In this document: positions 44,042 through 54,700 of the stretch, in pieces
Position numbering within the stretch: the first letter of the stretch is position 1
How the letters are laid out: each line of letters starts with the position of its first letter
Source of the DNA: Qipengyuania gaetbuli
Lineage (GTDB): Bacteria; Pseudomonadota; Alphaproteobacteria; Sphingomonadales; Sphingomonadaceae
Assembly (NCBI RefSeq): GCF_009827315.1
Contig: NZ_WTYF01000004.1
Span: forward strand, 558,001-622,000
Length of the DNA stretch: 64,000 nt
Direction of reading: 5' to 3'
Notes under the pieces: model-generated
Told to the model about the DNA's origin: nothing
The model's input: only the letters and a program-made list of their open reading frames with translations
Database searches by the model: none
Made by a program: the position numbers and the translations under genes

Positions 44042-44670
44042 AGTCCCTGCCCCTCGCCCTCCTGCCCGTAGCGCTGCTGCTCGCCTGCTCGCCTGCCGAG
44101 GTAGCGGAAGGCGAGCCGCAGCAATCGCCCCAGCTTCCCGAACCCGAGGTCGCCGAAAGCCCCGATCCGGGCCAGAATTGCCTGCTGCTGGTGTGGTCGG
44201 AACAGGACGCGCCCGATGTCGAGTTCGACCGGAAGCACGACACCGTGAAAGGCGGTGCGATCTCCTGCGCCACCGGTACCAGTGCCAGCCAATTCGAAGC
44301 GGCCATCGCTGCCCTGCGCGATGCCGCCCGCAGCGGCGACAAGGAACGGCTGCTGCGCGAGGTGGGCATTCCCCTGCTCTATATCGACGCCAAGGGAGAC
44401 CGCCGCGAGTTGACCGGGGACGAGATCGACACGCTGTTCGACGAGGTGTTCGATGCACGCATGATTGCCTTGCTGCAGAACCTCGACCTGTCGCAGATGA
44501 CCGTGGAGAAAGACCAGGGCGCCTTCTTCGAACTCGGATCGCTCTGGCTGGTGGTCGATGCCACCGGCGGGCGGCCACGCGTAGTGACGGTCAACCGGCA
44601 GGCGCTGGGCGAAGCGGCCGAAGCGGCTCGGCGGCAGGCGGACAAGGGACGCGGCCAAATCCTCGACTAG
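44038..44670 (+). CDS. Lipoprotein of unknown function
   Basis: The 210-residue protein has a lipoprotein signal with lipobox LLAC (MKSLPLALLPVALLLACSP). A Pro/Glu-rich linker follows, then a soluble domain with ERLLREVGIPLLYIDAKGDR and ELGSLWLVVDATGG. The ATG overlaps the thpR stop (ATGA). I do not recognise a family. The location is periplasmic or outer-membrane by inference. Confidence 0.7.
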   Translation: MKSLPLALLPVALLLACSPAEVAEGEPQQSPQLPEPEVAESPDPGQNCLLLVWSEQDAPDVEFDRKHDTVKGGAISCATGTSASQFEAAIAALRDAARSGDKERLLREVGIPLLYIDAKGDRRELTGDEIDTLFDEVFDARMIALLQNLDLSQMTVEKDQGAFFELGSLWLVVDATGGRPRVVTVNRQALGEAAEAARRQADKGRGQILD

Positions 44671-44835
44671 CCAAATCCTCTCCTAGATGGGTTTCGCAGA
44701 TCCCCATCGCACATTTGCCGCTGGAACCTTGCACATCGGCTGCAATTCCTGTTCATGCGCCATTGTCGCAAACGAAACCATATTGCGGGTGCACCATCCC
44801 ATAGCCCCCGCGTTTCGCACAGTATTGGAGAGACC

Positions 44836-47052
44836 ATGAAGGCCCAGATCCTGGCCAGCGCAGCGCTCGCTGCAATTCTCACGACCCAGCCCCAGGCGGC
44901 GATGGCCCAAGAGCTTCCGCCGGTCGAATGGCAGGTCAGCTATTTCGCCAACGACAGCACGCTGCCGTTCCGCGCGCCCGACTTCACCAAGTTCAGCGAG
45001 GATGCCTACATCCCCGCCTTCGAAACCGCGATGAAGATTCACGCCGCGGAAATCGAGAAGATCAAGAGCAATCCTGAAGCACCGACTTTCGAGAACACGA
45101 TCGTCGCGCTCGAAACCTCGGGCAAGATGCTGACGCGCGTCGCCACCGTGTTCTTCGCGCTGACCGGTTCGAACACCACCGACAAGCTCGACGCGATCAA
45201 CACCGAGATCAGCCCCAAGCTGACCGCGCACGGCGATGCCATCACGCTCGACCCGGTGCTCTTCGCCCGCGTGAAGGCGGTCTACGACAACCGCGCCGCG
45301 ATGACGATGACCCCGGAAGACGCCAAGCTGCTGGATAGCACCTATGAAGGCATGGTCCAGGCCGGCGCGCTGCTGACCGACGCCCAGCGCGAAGAGGTCA
45401 AGACGCTCAACTCGCAGCTGTCCACGCTGACCACCGAATTCGGCCAGGCCGCCCGCGCCGCGATGAGCGACCAGCCGGTCTTTTTCGACAGCCGCGACGA
45501 CCTTGCCGGCCTGTCGGACAGCGACATCAAGGCCGCCGCCGACCTCGCTGCCGAAAAGGGCCAGCCGGGCAAGTTCGCCATCGCCCTCCAGAACACCACG
45601 CAGCAGCCGCTCCTGCCGAGCATGGCCAACCGCGCCGCCCGCGAGAAGCTGTTCAAGGCGAGCTACCACCGCGCCGACGGCCGCATGACTGTCGACACAC
45701 GCATGCTGATCGCAGAAATCGCGGAACTGCGCGCCAAGAAGGCGGCCCTGTTCGGCCAGCCCGACTGGGCTAGCTACGCGATGTGGGACCGCATGGCCGA
45801 AAAGCCCAAGACCGCGCTCGACTTCATGGAGCAGATGGTCCCCGCCCTCGCCGCGACCCAGCGCCGCGAAGCCGCGCTTCTCACCGAGGCCATCAAGGCC
45901 GACGGCGGCGACTACGAAGTCCAGCCGTGGGACTGGTACCGCTATGCCAACCGCATCAAGGCCGAGAAGTACGATCTCGATGAAGATGCGGTCATGGAAT
46001 ATTTCGTGCTCGACAAGGTGCTCGAGGACGGCGTGTTCTACATGGCGGAGAAGCTCTACGGCCTGACCTTCCAGCGCCGCACCGACCTGCCGGTCTATCA
46101 CCCGGACGTGTGGACCTACACCGTGTTCGACCGTGACGGCAGCGAACTGGGCATCTTCTACTTCGACCCGTTCCAGCGCGCGTCCAAGCGCGGCGGTGCG
46201 TGGATGAGCAACTTCGTCGACCAGAGCCATCTCTACGGAACGAAGCCGGTCATCTACAACGTGCTCAACATCCCCAAGGCGCCGGAAGGCGAAGTGCAGC
46301 TGGTCAGCTTCGACTGGGTGAACACCACCTTCCACGAATTCGGCCACGCGCTGCACGGCTTCTTCGCCGACCAGCGTTACGCCAGCCTGTCGGGCACGGC
46401 GACCGCGCGCGACTTCGTGGAATATCCCAGCCAGGTCCACGAAATGTGGGCGACCTGGCCGTCGATCCTCTCGAACTATGCCAAGCACTACAAGACGGGC
46501 GAGACGATCCCCGACGAGCTGATCGAGAAGATCGAGGCCGCGGCCAAGTTCAACCAGGGCTATGATTTCGGCGAAGTCGTCGAAGCCGCCCTGCTCGACA
46601 TGAAGTGGAGCGCTCTGTCGCCCGCAGAAGCCGCCGCCATCGACACGCCGGAGAAGGTCGACGCCTTCGAACGCAAGTCGCTGGAAGAACTCGGCCTCGA
46701 GATCGACCTCGTGCCGCCGCGCTATCGCAGCACCTACTTCAACCACATCTTCAGCTCGCCCTCGGGCTATTCCGCGGGCTATTACAGCTATCTTTGGACC
46801 GAGATGCTCGACCGTGACAGCCGCAAGTGGTTCATCGAGAACGGCGGCCTGACCCGCGAGAACGGCGACCACTACCGCGCCACCGTGCTCAGCCGCGGCG
46901 GTACGATGGACTACTTCAAGATGTTCGAGAACTTCGCGGGCCGTGCGCCGGACGTGACCCCGATGCTCGAAGCCCGCGGCCTTGTCGCCGGCGACGAAGC
47001 GGCGGACAGCGAAGTTTCGGACGGGGCGTTGCCGCCCCAGTCAGTGAACTGA
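44836..47052 (+). CDS. dcp: M3 family metallopeptidase (peptidyl-dipeptidase Dcp-like)
   Basis: The 738-residue protein has a signal peptide (ending QAAMAQ) and the M3 zinc-peptidase fold. The catalytic motif is FHEFGHALHG near residue 501 (HExxH), with the third ligand Glu downstream in DFVEYPSQVHEMW. Dcp removes C-terminal dipeptides. The signal peptide predicts the periplasm. Start ATG 44836 follows GGAGAG. It ends before a strong terminator. Confidence 0.93.
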   Translation: MKAQILASAALAAILTTQPQAAMAQELPPVEWQVSYFANDSTLPFRAPDFTKFSEDAYIPAFETAMKIHAAEIEKIKSNPEAPTFENTIVALETSGKMLTRVATVFFALTGSNTTDKLDAINTEISPKLTAHGDAITLDPVLFARVKAVYDNRAAMTMTPEDAKLLDSTYEGMVQAGALLTDAQREEVKTLNSQLSTLTTEFGQAARAAMSDQPVFFDSRDDLAGLSDSDIKAAADLAAEKGQPGKFAIALQNTTQQPLLPSMANRAAREKLFKASYHRADGRMTVDTRMLIAEIAELRAKKAALFGQPDWASYAMWDRMAEKPKTALDFMEQMVPALAATQRREAALLTEAIKADGGDYEVQPWDWYRYANRIKAEKYDLDEDAVMEYFVLDKVLEDGVFYMAEKLYGLTFQRRTDLPVYHPDVWTYTVFDRDGSELGIFYFDPFQRASKRGGAWMSNFVDQSHLYGTKPVIYNVLNIPKAPEGEVQLVSFDWVNTTFHEFGHALHGFFADQRYASLSGTATARDFVEYPSQVHEMWATWPSILSNYAKHYKTGETIPDELIEKIEAAAKFNQGYDFGEVVEAALLDMKWSALSPAEAAAIDTPEKVDAFERKSLEELGLEIDLVPPRYRSTYFNHIFSSPSGYSAGYYSYLWTEMLDRDSRKWFIENGGLTRENGDHYRATVLSRGGTMDYFKMFENFAGRAPDVTPMLEARGLVAGDEAADSEVSDGALPPQSVN

Positions 47053-47074
47053 TTATCCCGTAACGGGTAGCAAG

Positions 47075-47107
47075 AGGGGTCGGGCCTTGAAGGTCCGGCC
47101 CCTTTTT
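47075..47107 (+). terminator. Rho-independent terminator of dcp
   Basis: A 12-bp stem with two G-U pairs (AGGGGTCGGGCC with GGTCCGGCCCCT), a 5-nt loop and a T-rich tail directly follow the dcp stop and face the convergent btuD. Confidence 0.88.
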
Positions 47108-47129
47108 CGTGACCTCAGCCCTTGCCGCA

Positions 47130-47858
47130 TCAGGCGGCGACCAGTGCCCTTGCCCCGGCTTCACCGATCCATTTGACCGCCACCCGCCAGCACTGCGCGA
47201 CGCGTTCGGGCGAGAGTGCTTCCTGCGGCGGGCCATCGGCAGCGATGCGGCCTTCATGCAGCACGATGACGCGGTCGGCATGGTTCATCGCATGGGCGAG
47301 GTCGTGCAGCACCAGTATGACGCCGGTGCCCCTGTCGGCCTCGGCGCGCAGGTGCCGGAGCAATTCCAGCTGGTGCGCGATATCGAGCGCGGCGAGCGGC
47401 TCGTCGGCAAGGATCCAGCGCGGCTTGCCTGCCAGTACGCGGGCCAGCAGTACACGGACCGTTTCGCCTCCCGAAAGCGACTGTGCGCGCCGATCCGCCA
47501 GTCCGGTAATATCAAGCGCATCCAGCGCTTCATCGACCGGTCCTGCCAACCGGTCGCCATGCGGCATGCGCCCCAGTTCGACCAAGCGGCGGACGGGAAC
47601 ATCCCACGCGATTTCATGCTCTTGTGGAAGATAGCCGAGACGCATTGCACGTTCGCGTGGCGGCAAGGTTGCGATGCTCTCGCCATCAAGCTCGACCGTT
47701 CCGCCATCCAGCGAGAGCAGCCCCGCAAGCGCTTCAAGCAAGCTGGACTTGCCCGCCCCGTTCGGCCCGCAGATCGCGGTGATCGCGCCCGATTCCAGCG
47801 TGCAATCCACACCGGCCAGCCGCCCCCCGAGCACCAGTCCCTTCGCTTCCAGCCTCAC
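47130..47858 (-). CDS. btuD: Cobalamin ABC transporter ATP-binding protein
   Basis: The 242-residue ABC ATPase has Walker A CGPNGAGKSSL, the Q-loop in LGYLPQEHEI, signature QSLSGGETVRVLLARVLAG, Walker B RWILADEPLAALD and the H-loop VLHDLAHA. It powers the BtuCD importer. The GTG start at 47858 overlaps the btuC stop (GTGA). It is the last gene of btuB-F-C-D and ends close to the dcp terminator. B12 specificity comes from the riboswitch and operon; the protein alone resembles other FecE-type ATPases. Confidence 0.88.
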   Translation of the reverse strand: MRLEAKGLVLGGRLAGVDCTLESGAITAICGPNGAGKSSLLEALAGLLSLDGGTVELDGESIATLPPRERAMRLGYLPQEHEIAWDVPVRRLVELGRMPHGDRLAGPVDEALDALDITGLADRRAQSLSGGETVRVLLARVLAGKPRWILADEPLAALDIAHQLELLRHLRAEADRGTGVILVLHDLAHAMNHADRVIVLHEGRIAADGPPQEALSPERVAQCWRVAVKWIGEAGARALVAA

Positions 47859-48808
47859 GCCAGGCCCCTCCTCATGCGCAGCAGCAGCCAGAGGAAGAAG
47901 GGTCCGCCGAGCAGGCTTAGCGCAATGCCGAGGCGCAGTTCGGTCACCAAAGGCAGGACGCGCACCACGCTATCGGCGACCAGCACCAGCAGCGCGCCTG
48001 CAAATGCACTCGGCAGGATGAGCTGGGATGGCCTGCGGTCGGTCAAGGGGCGCACGAGATGCGGCACGATCAGTCCGACGAAGCCGATGATGCCTGCCAC
48101 CGCTACGCCCGCTCCCACGGTCAGCGCGATGCCGAGGATTAGGAGCCACAGCAGGCGAGCGGGTTCTACCCCGAGCGAGCGAGCTACCGGCTCTCCCAGC
48201 GTCAAGGCATCGAGCGATGCACCTGCACGCCACAACAACGCCACGCCCAGCGCGACGAGCGGCGCGGCAATCCACACCTCGCGCCAGCTGCGGTCTGTCA
48301 GCGCGCCGTTCAGCCACAGGACGATCTCGCTCATGGCAAAGGCATTGGGGGCCATCGAAATCGCGAGCGCGGTCAACGCGCCTGCAAGGCTGGCGACCAT
48401 CAGGCCGGCCAGCGTGAACAGGGCGATCCCACCCGTGCGCCCGGCGATGAGCGCAAGCAGGCCCATCGCTCCGCCTGCCCCGACCAGCGCGAATACGGGC
48501 AGCAACCAAGCGCTCGCCGCATAGCCGAAGAACAGCGCCGTCACTGCGCCCAGCGCCGCGCCTGGCGCAATGCCGAACAACCCCGGATCGGCGAGCGGGT
48601 TGCGCAAATAGCCCTGCATCGCCGCCCCTGCCGCTCCCAGCCCCGCACCGACGACGACCGCCAGCACGGCGCGCGGCAGGCGCAGTTCTCCAAGGATGAG
48701 CCATGCATTGGGCGTGCTCGCCGGATCGATCCAGACGCGACCCGCCAGCAGCGACAGCGGCACTGCAAGCGTCAATAGCGCGGCAAAAATCAGGACAGCG
48801 CGGTTCAC
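47855..48808 (-). CDS. btuC: Cobalamin ABC transporter permease
   Basis: The 317-residue FecCD-family permease has about nine to ten helices. Family motifs are LRLPRAVLAVVVGAGLGAAG and AMQGYLRNPLADPGLFGIAPGA near the N-terminus, and VAGIIGFVGLIVPHLVRPLT near the C-terminus. The start is the GTG at 48808 (NRAVLIFAALL), which overlaps the btuF stop. The longer frame is antisense to the btuF gene. It forms the membrane channel of the B12 importer. Confidence 0.9.
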   Translation of the reverse strand: MNRAVLIFAALLTLAVPLSLLAGRVWIDPASTPNAWLILGELRLPRAVLAVVVGAGLGAAGAAMQGYLRNPLADPGLFGIAPGAALGAVTALFFGYAASAWLLPVFALVGAGGAMGLLALIAGRTGGIALFTLAGLMVASLAGALTALAISMAPNAFAMSEIVLWLNGALTDRSWREVWIAAPLVALGVALLWRAGASLDALTLGEPVARSLGVEPARLLWLLILGIALTVGAGVAVAGIIGFVGLIVPHLVRPLTDRRPSQLILPSAFAGALLVLVADSVVRVLPLVTELRLGIALSLLGGPFFLWLLLRMRRGLA

Positions 48809-49617
48809 TGCGCGCCCTTGCGGATATTCGCGAGCCGTTCGGCCGCGCGGACAATAGTCGGACCGCCGCAATAGATGAGGCGCGTGTCGAAGGCTTCGCG
48901 GCGCATTTGCGGGAGGCGCGAGAGCAACGGGTGGCGCTGGCCCGTCTCGCCGCCCGCTACGAGCAGGACTTCGGGCGGATCGGCAACCACCTGCTCCAGC
49001 GAAAGGTAGTCGGCCTGCGCCATGCCGCGACTTGCCGAGTAGCTGGCAAAGCCCGTCCGGTGCAGCAGGTCGCTCACCAGCGAGCTTTCGCCCGGCACGA
49101 TCCCGCCGGGCTGCCACAGGGCAGTTTCTACCGGAGCGCCCGTCGTGGCGGCAGCCTGCAAGGCCGCTTCCATCCTTACCACCAGCGCCTCGCCGGCGGC
49201 GACATTGCCCGCAAGCTCTGCCAGCTCGCGGACCTGCTCTGCGCTGTCCTCTACCGTCGATGCGGCGCCGAAGGTCGCGACTTCGAGCCCGAGGTCTTCC
49301 AGCGCGGCGCGGGTGGCGGGATCGATGAAAGTGCTGGCGACCACCAGATCGGGGTCGAGTGCCAGCACCTCCTCGACCGTTCCGCCTGTCGCGAGGTAAC
49401 GGGCAGCGTCCTGCGGCTCCATCGAACTGGCGCGGGGGTCCTTGCTGTAATGCGAGATCGCCAGCAGCTGTCCGGGTGCCGTGACCTCGGCAAGGATGGC
49501 GTCGGTGCAGGGATTTAGGCTGACGATGGTCGGCCGCGCATCGCCCTGCGGCGCGCGGGCCTCTGCTCCCGCGCAGGACGCGAGAACCAGGGCCAGCGCG
49601 GGCAGGAGCGGCTTCAC
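48805..49617 (-). CDS. btuF: Cobalamin-binding periplasmic lipoprotein
   Basis: The 270-residue class III solute-binding protein has a lipobox (LASC) and the motifs IVSLNPCTDAILAEV, VEEVLALDPDLVVAS and a C-terminal lobe with ADPPEVLLVAGG. It delivers B12 to BtuCD. A lipid anchor to the inner membrane is inferred, unlike the soluble E. coli BtuF. The GTG start overlaps the btuB stop (GTGA). Confidence 0.86.
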   Translation of the reverse strand: MKPLLPALALVLASCAGAEARAPQGDARPTIVSLNPCTDAILAEVTAPGQLLAISHYSKDPRASSMEPQDAARYLATGGTVEEVLALDPDLVVASTFIDPATRAALEDLGLEVATFGAASTVEDSAEQVRELAELAGNVAAGEALVVRMEAALQAAATTGAPVETALWQPGGIVPGESSLVSDLLHRTGFASYSASRGMAQADYLSLEQVVADPPEVLLVAGGETGQRHPLLSRLPQMRREAFDTRLIYCGGPTIVRAAERLANIRKGAQ

Positions 49618-51536
49618 ATCCGCGCCCTCACCCCGACGAAACCGCCGCGACCGGGCGTGTTGTAGCCCGCCACGGTGCGATAGTCGGCGTCGAAGGCGTT
49701 CTCCACCCTCCCGAAGAGCTCCAGGTGCTCGCCGATATCGAAGGCGGCGCGAAGGTCCAGCACCTCATATCCGTCCAGCCGGACCGTATTGAAGGCATTG
49801 TCGAAGCTCGCGCCCGAAATGCGCAGGTCCGCGCCCAGCCTGAGGCCGAAATCGCTCTCCCAATCGGCGAAGATGGTGCCGAAATGCTGGGGCCGGCGCG
49901 CAAGGTCGAGGCCGGTATCGCGGTCCTCGGCATCGACGAAGGCGTAGGCACCGGACAGGCGCAGCGTGCCGGTGATGTCCACGCCCGCTTCTGCCTCGAT
50001 GCCTTGTGCGCGCGCACGGGCGGTGTTCTCGTAACCGGCAGGGAAGTTGAAGCCGATCAGATTGTCGCTGTCTCGGCGGAAGGCGGTCAGTGCTAGGTGA
50101 AGCCCGCTGTCGCGCCGGCCATGCTCGATACCGAGGTCAAGGCTGGTGCTTTCCTCCGGTTCGAGATCCGCATTCCCGTAGAACGACAGCAGCTGGTAGA
50201 GCGTGGGCGCCTTGAACCCTTCGCCGATGCTCGCCCGCACGCGCCAGCTATTGCCGAGGCTGTAGCTCACATCGCCGCCGAAGCTGGTCGCGCTGCCGAA
50301 CTGCTCGTGATCGTCGAGCCGCGCTCCGGCATGGATCGCAAAGTCGCCCATCACCCAGCCGAGCTGTGCATAGGCGCCGGTAATCTCGGTTTCGGCACGC
50401 GGGTCGAAATTGGTTTCGAAGGCGGTCCACTCGCGCTCGCCGCCGAACGCTAGGCTGAGGCCGCCGATGAGGCGGTATTCTCCGCGCAGCTGGATCCGGT
50501 CGGACGTCCCTTCGCTGCCGAAAGTGAGCGCGCCCGTCTCGTCGAGATTGTCGCGCTTCGTCTCCGATCGGCTGAAGGCCGCGCGCAAGGTCAGGTCGTT
50601 GCCGTAATAGGCTAGGCCCAGATCGCCCCACAGGCGCTGCGTCTCCTGCGTTTCCGCCGTGTCGGCAAAGGCGTAGTCGGGCGGCGGGAAACCGTCGATG
50701 TCGAGCGTGCCTTCGCTCCAGTTCACATGACTGAACAGCGACAGGTTGTGGGTCAGGTCCACGAAAGCCGTCCCGCTGATGGCGAACTGCTCGAAACCGT
50801 CGGCTTCGCTGCCTGTGTCGGCGGTGGAAAAGCCGTCGGTGCTGAGCCACGATCCGGTGAGGCCGAGGTAGCCGAAGTCCTCGTCCACGCCTGCCGCAAG
50901 GTTCGCGGTCAGGGTGTCGCGCGCTCCATATTCGAACGTGCCGACCATGCCGGTTTCCGCGCGGGTCGAGATATCGACCACCCCGCCGATCGCCTCGCTG
51001 CCCCAGATCGTACTGTTGGAGCCGCGCAGGATGTCGAACTTCCCCGCCATGCCTGAAAGCTGGTTGCCGAAGTCGAACCCGCCGCCCGGTGCCGCCGGAT
51101 CGGCCACGCGCACGCCGTCGACAAGGACCAGCAACTGGTCCGCGCTGGCCCCGCGAATGTTCACGCCGGTGAAGCCGCCGATGCCGCCATTGCGCGAGAG
51201 CGACAGGCCGGGCGTGCGCTGGAGCACGCGGGTCACGTCCGCGCCCTGCACGCTCTCGATCTCGTCACGGCCGATGACGGTCACCGCCTGGCCGGTATTC
51301 TGGACATTGGTGCCGAGCCCGTTGGCCGTCACCGTGACCAGCGGAACGCGGTAGTCGGCAATGACGATCTGCTCGGACTGCGGCGCGCCTTCGGCGGTCT
51401 GCTGCTGCCCTTGCGCGGCATCCTGCTGCGCGATGATTTCGGCCAGCGCTTCTTCGCTAGCGGATTGCGCGTGAGCGGACACCGGAATGGCGGATACGGA
51501 AAGTAAGAACAGGTATTTATGCACAATAGCTCCCAT
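49614..51536 (-). CDS. btuB: TonB-dependent vitamin B12 receptor
   Basis: The outer-membrane receptor is about 640 residues long. It has a signal peptide (LFLLSVSAIPVSAHA), an unusual Gln-rich spacer (QDAAQGQQQTAEGAPQ), a TonB-box-like EQIVIADYRV, a plug domain (IRGASADQLLVLVDGVRVAD) and a 22-strand barrel ending GGFVGVRARM. BtuB identity is supported by the cobalamin riboswitch just upstream and by btuFCD downstream. Three starts are possible: ATG 51539, ATG 51536 and GTG 51524. The frame upstream of these runs through the riboswitch and is not coding. Confidence 0.9.
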   Translation of the reverse strand: MGAIVHKYLFLLSVSAIPVSAHAQSASEEALAEIIAQQDAAQGQQQTAEGAPQSEQIVIADYRVPLVTVTANGLGTNVQNTGQAVTVIGRDEIESVQGADVTRVLQRTPGLSLSRNGGIGGFTGVNIRGASADQLLVLVDGVRVADPAAPGGGFDFGNQLSGMAGKFDILRGSNSTIWGSEAIGGVVDISTRAETGMVGTFEYGARDTLTANLAAGVDEDFGYLGLTGSWLSTDGFSTADTGSEADGFEQFAISGTAFVDLTHNLSLFSHVNWSEGTLDIDGFPPPDYAFADTAETQETQRLWGDLGLAYYGNDLTLRAAFSRSETKRDNLDETGALTFGSEGTSDRIQLRGEYRLIGGLSLAFGGEREWTAFETNFDPRAETEITGAYAQLGWVMGDFAIHAGARLDDHEQFGSATSFGGDVSYSLGNSWRVRASIGEGFKAPTLYQLLSFYGNADLEPEESTSLDLGIEHGRRDSGLHLALTAFRRDSDNLIGFNFPAGYENTARARAQGIEAEAGVDITGTLRLSGAYAFVDAEDRDTGLDLARRPQHFGTIFADWESDFGLRLGADLRISGASFDNAFNTVRLDGYEVLDLRAAFDIGEHLELFGRVENAFDADYRTVAGYNTPGRGGFVGVRARM

Positions 51537-51629
51537 CATGAACGAACTGCCGCCCATGACGGGAGCGCGCAGGATTGCCCGCTTCCCCGCTTGCCATCGG
51601 TACACCCCGCCCGCGGCCGAACGACTGGT

Positions 51630-51785
51630 AGAGGCAGGTCTCCTGGCTCGCCGGATCTCCGCTTTCCCGCCGCCTTCCCACCCTTTCGAGCAGTGGCATC
51701 TGGCGGGATCGCTCCCCGGTAACAGTTGCGGGGGCAGCCGGGGGCTATGCACCCCGTTCCCTCTTAGGTCCGGTCTCCCGGACAA
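51630..51785 (-). promoter_or_regulatory. Cobalamin (adenosylcobalamin) riboswitch
   Basis: On the minus strand, in order, are GGGAACGGGGTG, GCTGCCCCCGCAACTGT, ATGCCACTG and the B12 box AGCCAGGAGACCTGCC (51633-51648). These are the conserved core and box of the cobalamin aptamer. It sits about 100 bases before btuB, so high B12 should repress the btuB-F-C-D operon. Ends are approximate. Confidence 0.93.
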
Positions 51786-51859
51786 CCCTTACCAATGGCG
51801 CGCTCATTAGACCCATCTCGCAGGTGCGGCAAGGGGACAGCCATTAACCTTTCCCCGCT

Positions 51860-52957
51860 ATGCAAAGCTGCGATATGAAGCACTTCATGCCGGACAGAGG
51901 TGAACAAGGGTCGAGCAGGCGCGCCATGCGTGAAGCGCGCGCGGCTGCTCGTCGCGAGCTTGCCAAGCGCGCCGGTGTGCTCGCGCTGGCCGTGGCAGTG
52001 CCGACGGCCGCGGCGCAAGGAGCCTGGCCCGGCTTCGCCATCGCCATGGGCATCGACGAAAGCGCACGGTACGTAGAGCCGATGCCGTTCGAAATCGCCG
52101 GGCAAAGCTTTCCCGGGTCGGCCTTCTACTATCTCGACCAGCCGCCGCAGCCCGTGTTCGACATCGACGAACTGCGCGTGGCCGAAGGCACGCTGGATGC
52201 CGAAAAGCTGACCGAAAAATTCGGCGCGGGCGCAACGGCACGCGCCTTCATGAGTGCGGGCACCGGCATCGACAAGGCACGCGCGCTCAAATGCCTGTCG
52301 ATGGCAGTCTATTACGAAGCGGCGAGCGAGAGCCAGTCAGGCCAGGAGGCCGTGGCGCAGGTCGTGCTCAACCGCGTGGCGCATCCCGCATACCCATCCA
52401 GTATCTGTGGCGTCGTGTTCCAGGGATCGGAGCGCAAGACCGGTTGCCAGTTCACCTTCACCTGTGACGGCTCGCTCAACCGCCAGCCTTCGCGGGCCGG
52501 CTGGGCACGGGCGCAGTCAGTCGCGCTGGCGGCATTGTCGGGCAACGTATTCGCCCCCATCGGCCTCGCCACGCATTACCATACGCACGCGGTGAACCCG
52601 TATTGGGCCAGCAGCCTCGACCTCATCGGATCGATCGGGGCGCATCGCTTCTACCGGTGGAAAGGCAATGCCGGGCGCGCCGCGGCCTTCACCAATGCCT
52701 ATGCCGGGCGCGAACCGCTCGCCCTGCCCAACCCGCGTGAAGCTTCACCGCTTCCCGCGTCGGCAGGAGCGGGGACGACCGACCTGTTCTCGCCCTTGCC
52801 GGAAACGGGTGCACCCCAGGTCGCCGAACCTAGGGCATCGACCGAGGCGCCGCGCGGCGGCAATGCGCCGCTGCAATCGGGCGACGTGAAGCCCGAATTC
52901 CGCAACAGCGGGCGCTGGATCCGCGAACCCGGTGCAGCCAAGCCGGCTACGGAATAG
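51860..52957 (+). CDS. Cell wall hydrolase (SleB / Hydrolase_2 family)
   Basis: The 365-residue protein has a basic N-terminus followed by a hydrophobic segment (VLALAVAVPTAAAQGAWPGF) and a SleB-type domain. The domain has ALKCLSMAVYYEAASESQSG with the catalytic Glu, AVAQVVLNRVAHPAYPSSIC, CQFTFTCDGS and a C-terminal HYHTHAVNPYWASSL. A long Pro/Ala-rich tail follows. Related proteins are spore-cortex lytic enzymes or N-acetylmuramyl hydrolases; in Gram-negatives they remodel the wall. ATGs at 51875 and 51887 are alternative starts. Confidence 0.86.
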   Translation: MQSCDMKHFMPDRGEQGSSRRAMREARAAARRELAKRAGVLALAVAVPTAAAQGAWPGFAIAMGIDESARYVEPMPFEIAGQSFPGSAFYYLDQPPQPVFDIDELRVAEGTLDAEKLTEKFGAGATARAFMSAGTGIDKARALKCLSMAVYYEAASESQSGQEAVAQVVLNRVAHPAYPSSICGVVFQGSERKTGCQFTFTCDGSLNRQPSRAGWARAQSVALAALSGNVFAPIGLATHYHTHAVNPYWASSLDLIGSIGAHRFYRWKGNAGRAAAFTNAYAGREPLALPNPREASPLPASAGAGTTDLFSPLPETGAPQVAEPRASTEAPRGGNAPLQSGDVKPEFRNSGRWIREPGAAKPATE

Positions 52958-53071
52958 CCGTTTAACCCAATCATAAGCATGCTGCGGAACCGATGCTTAG
53001 CGCGTGCGCGCTAAAGCAATCCTCAGCCGGACCGCGACGACAGATCGCGGCTTTACTGAAGGATCGTGTTG

Positions 53072-53407
53072 ATGCCTGTTCATTTCGCCGCCGCGCGCTG
53101 CACCCTGCGTTCCCACGTAGCGCGGGTGCTGGGACCCCTGAAACCCGGCGCGGCGGCGAATGATAATGCAGGCCCGGCGGCAACGCCCTTCGTGTTCGAC
53201 GAGGCCCTGCGCGAAACACTCATGCATTTCGCCCGCCACGGCCTTGCCGCTGTCAGCGAGGCGCGCAAGCTCGCCGAACGGGCGCATAACGACGGGGACG
53301 ACGATGCCTTTGCGCGCTGGAACGGCATTTTCCGCACCCTCGACCAGCGCCAGGCGAGCGCGTTCGAGCGGCAGCTGATCCTCGATAACCAGCCGCTCAT
53401 CGGCTGA
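53072..53407 (+). CDS. Small conserved hypothetical protein (111 aa)
   Basis: The 111-residue cytosolic protein has a helical C-terminal half (FDEALRETLMHFARHGLAAV, SEARKLAERAHNDGDDDAFA, then a helix to DNQPLIG). No family is recognised, and it has neither signal nor membrane segment. The start is ATG 53072, with AAGGA 9 bases upstream; GTG 53066 and TTG 53069 are in frame just before. It lies alone between the SleB-type gene and mdh. The 289 bases up to mdh hold no gene. Confidence 0.6.
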   Translation: MPVHFAAARCTLRSHVARVLGPLKPGAAANDNAGPAATPFVFDEALRETLMHFARHGLAAVSEARKLAERAHNDGDDDAFARWNGIFRTLDQRQASAFERQLILDNQPLIG

Positions 53408-53546
53408 CGTTTTGCCCGAGCTGAAGTCCCGGGCTTTCCAGCGATTTAAGCACCGATTGCGCGGAACCGGCGCAGGGGGCAGCCATTGCCCTCTTGAAGC
53501 ACGGCCGAAACATCTTATTGCTACTGCGAACCAGTTGCAAAGATAG

Positions 53547-54671
<1,125 letters not shown>

Positions 54672-54700
54672 GCGCGCCCGTCATCCAGGGACGCACCACG

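Noticed and set aside
48809-49117. N-terminal extension of btuC
   Set aside because: It overlaps btuF, which is certain; the GTG at 48808 with a GTGA overlap is the proper start.
51539-51785. N-terminal extension of btuB to 51785
   Set aside because: It would be read through the cobalamin riboswitch; the signal peptide starts at about 51536.
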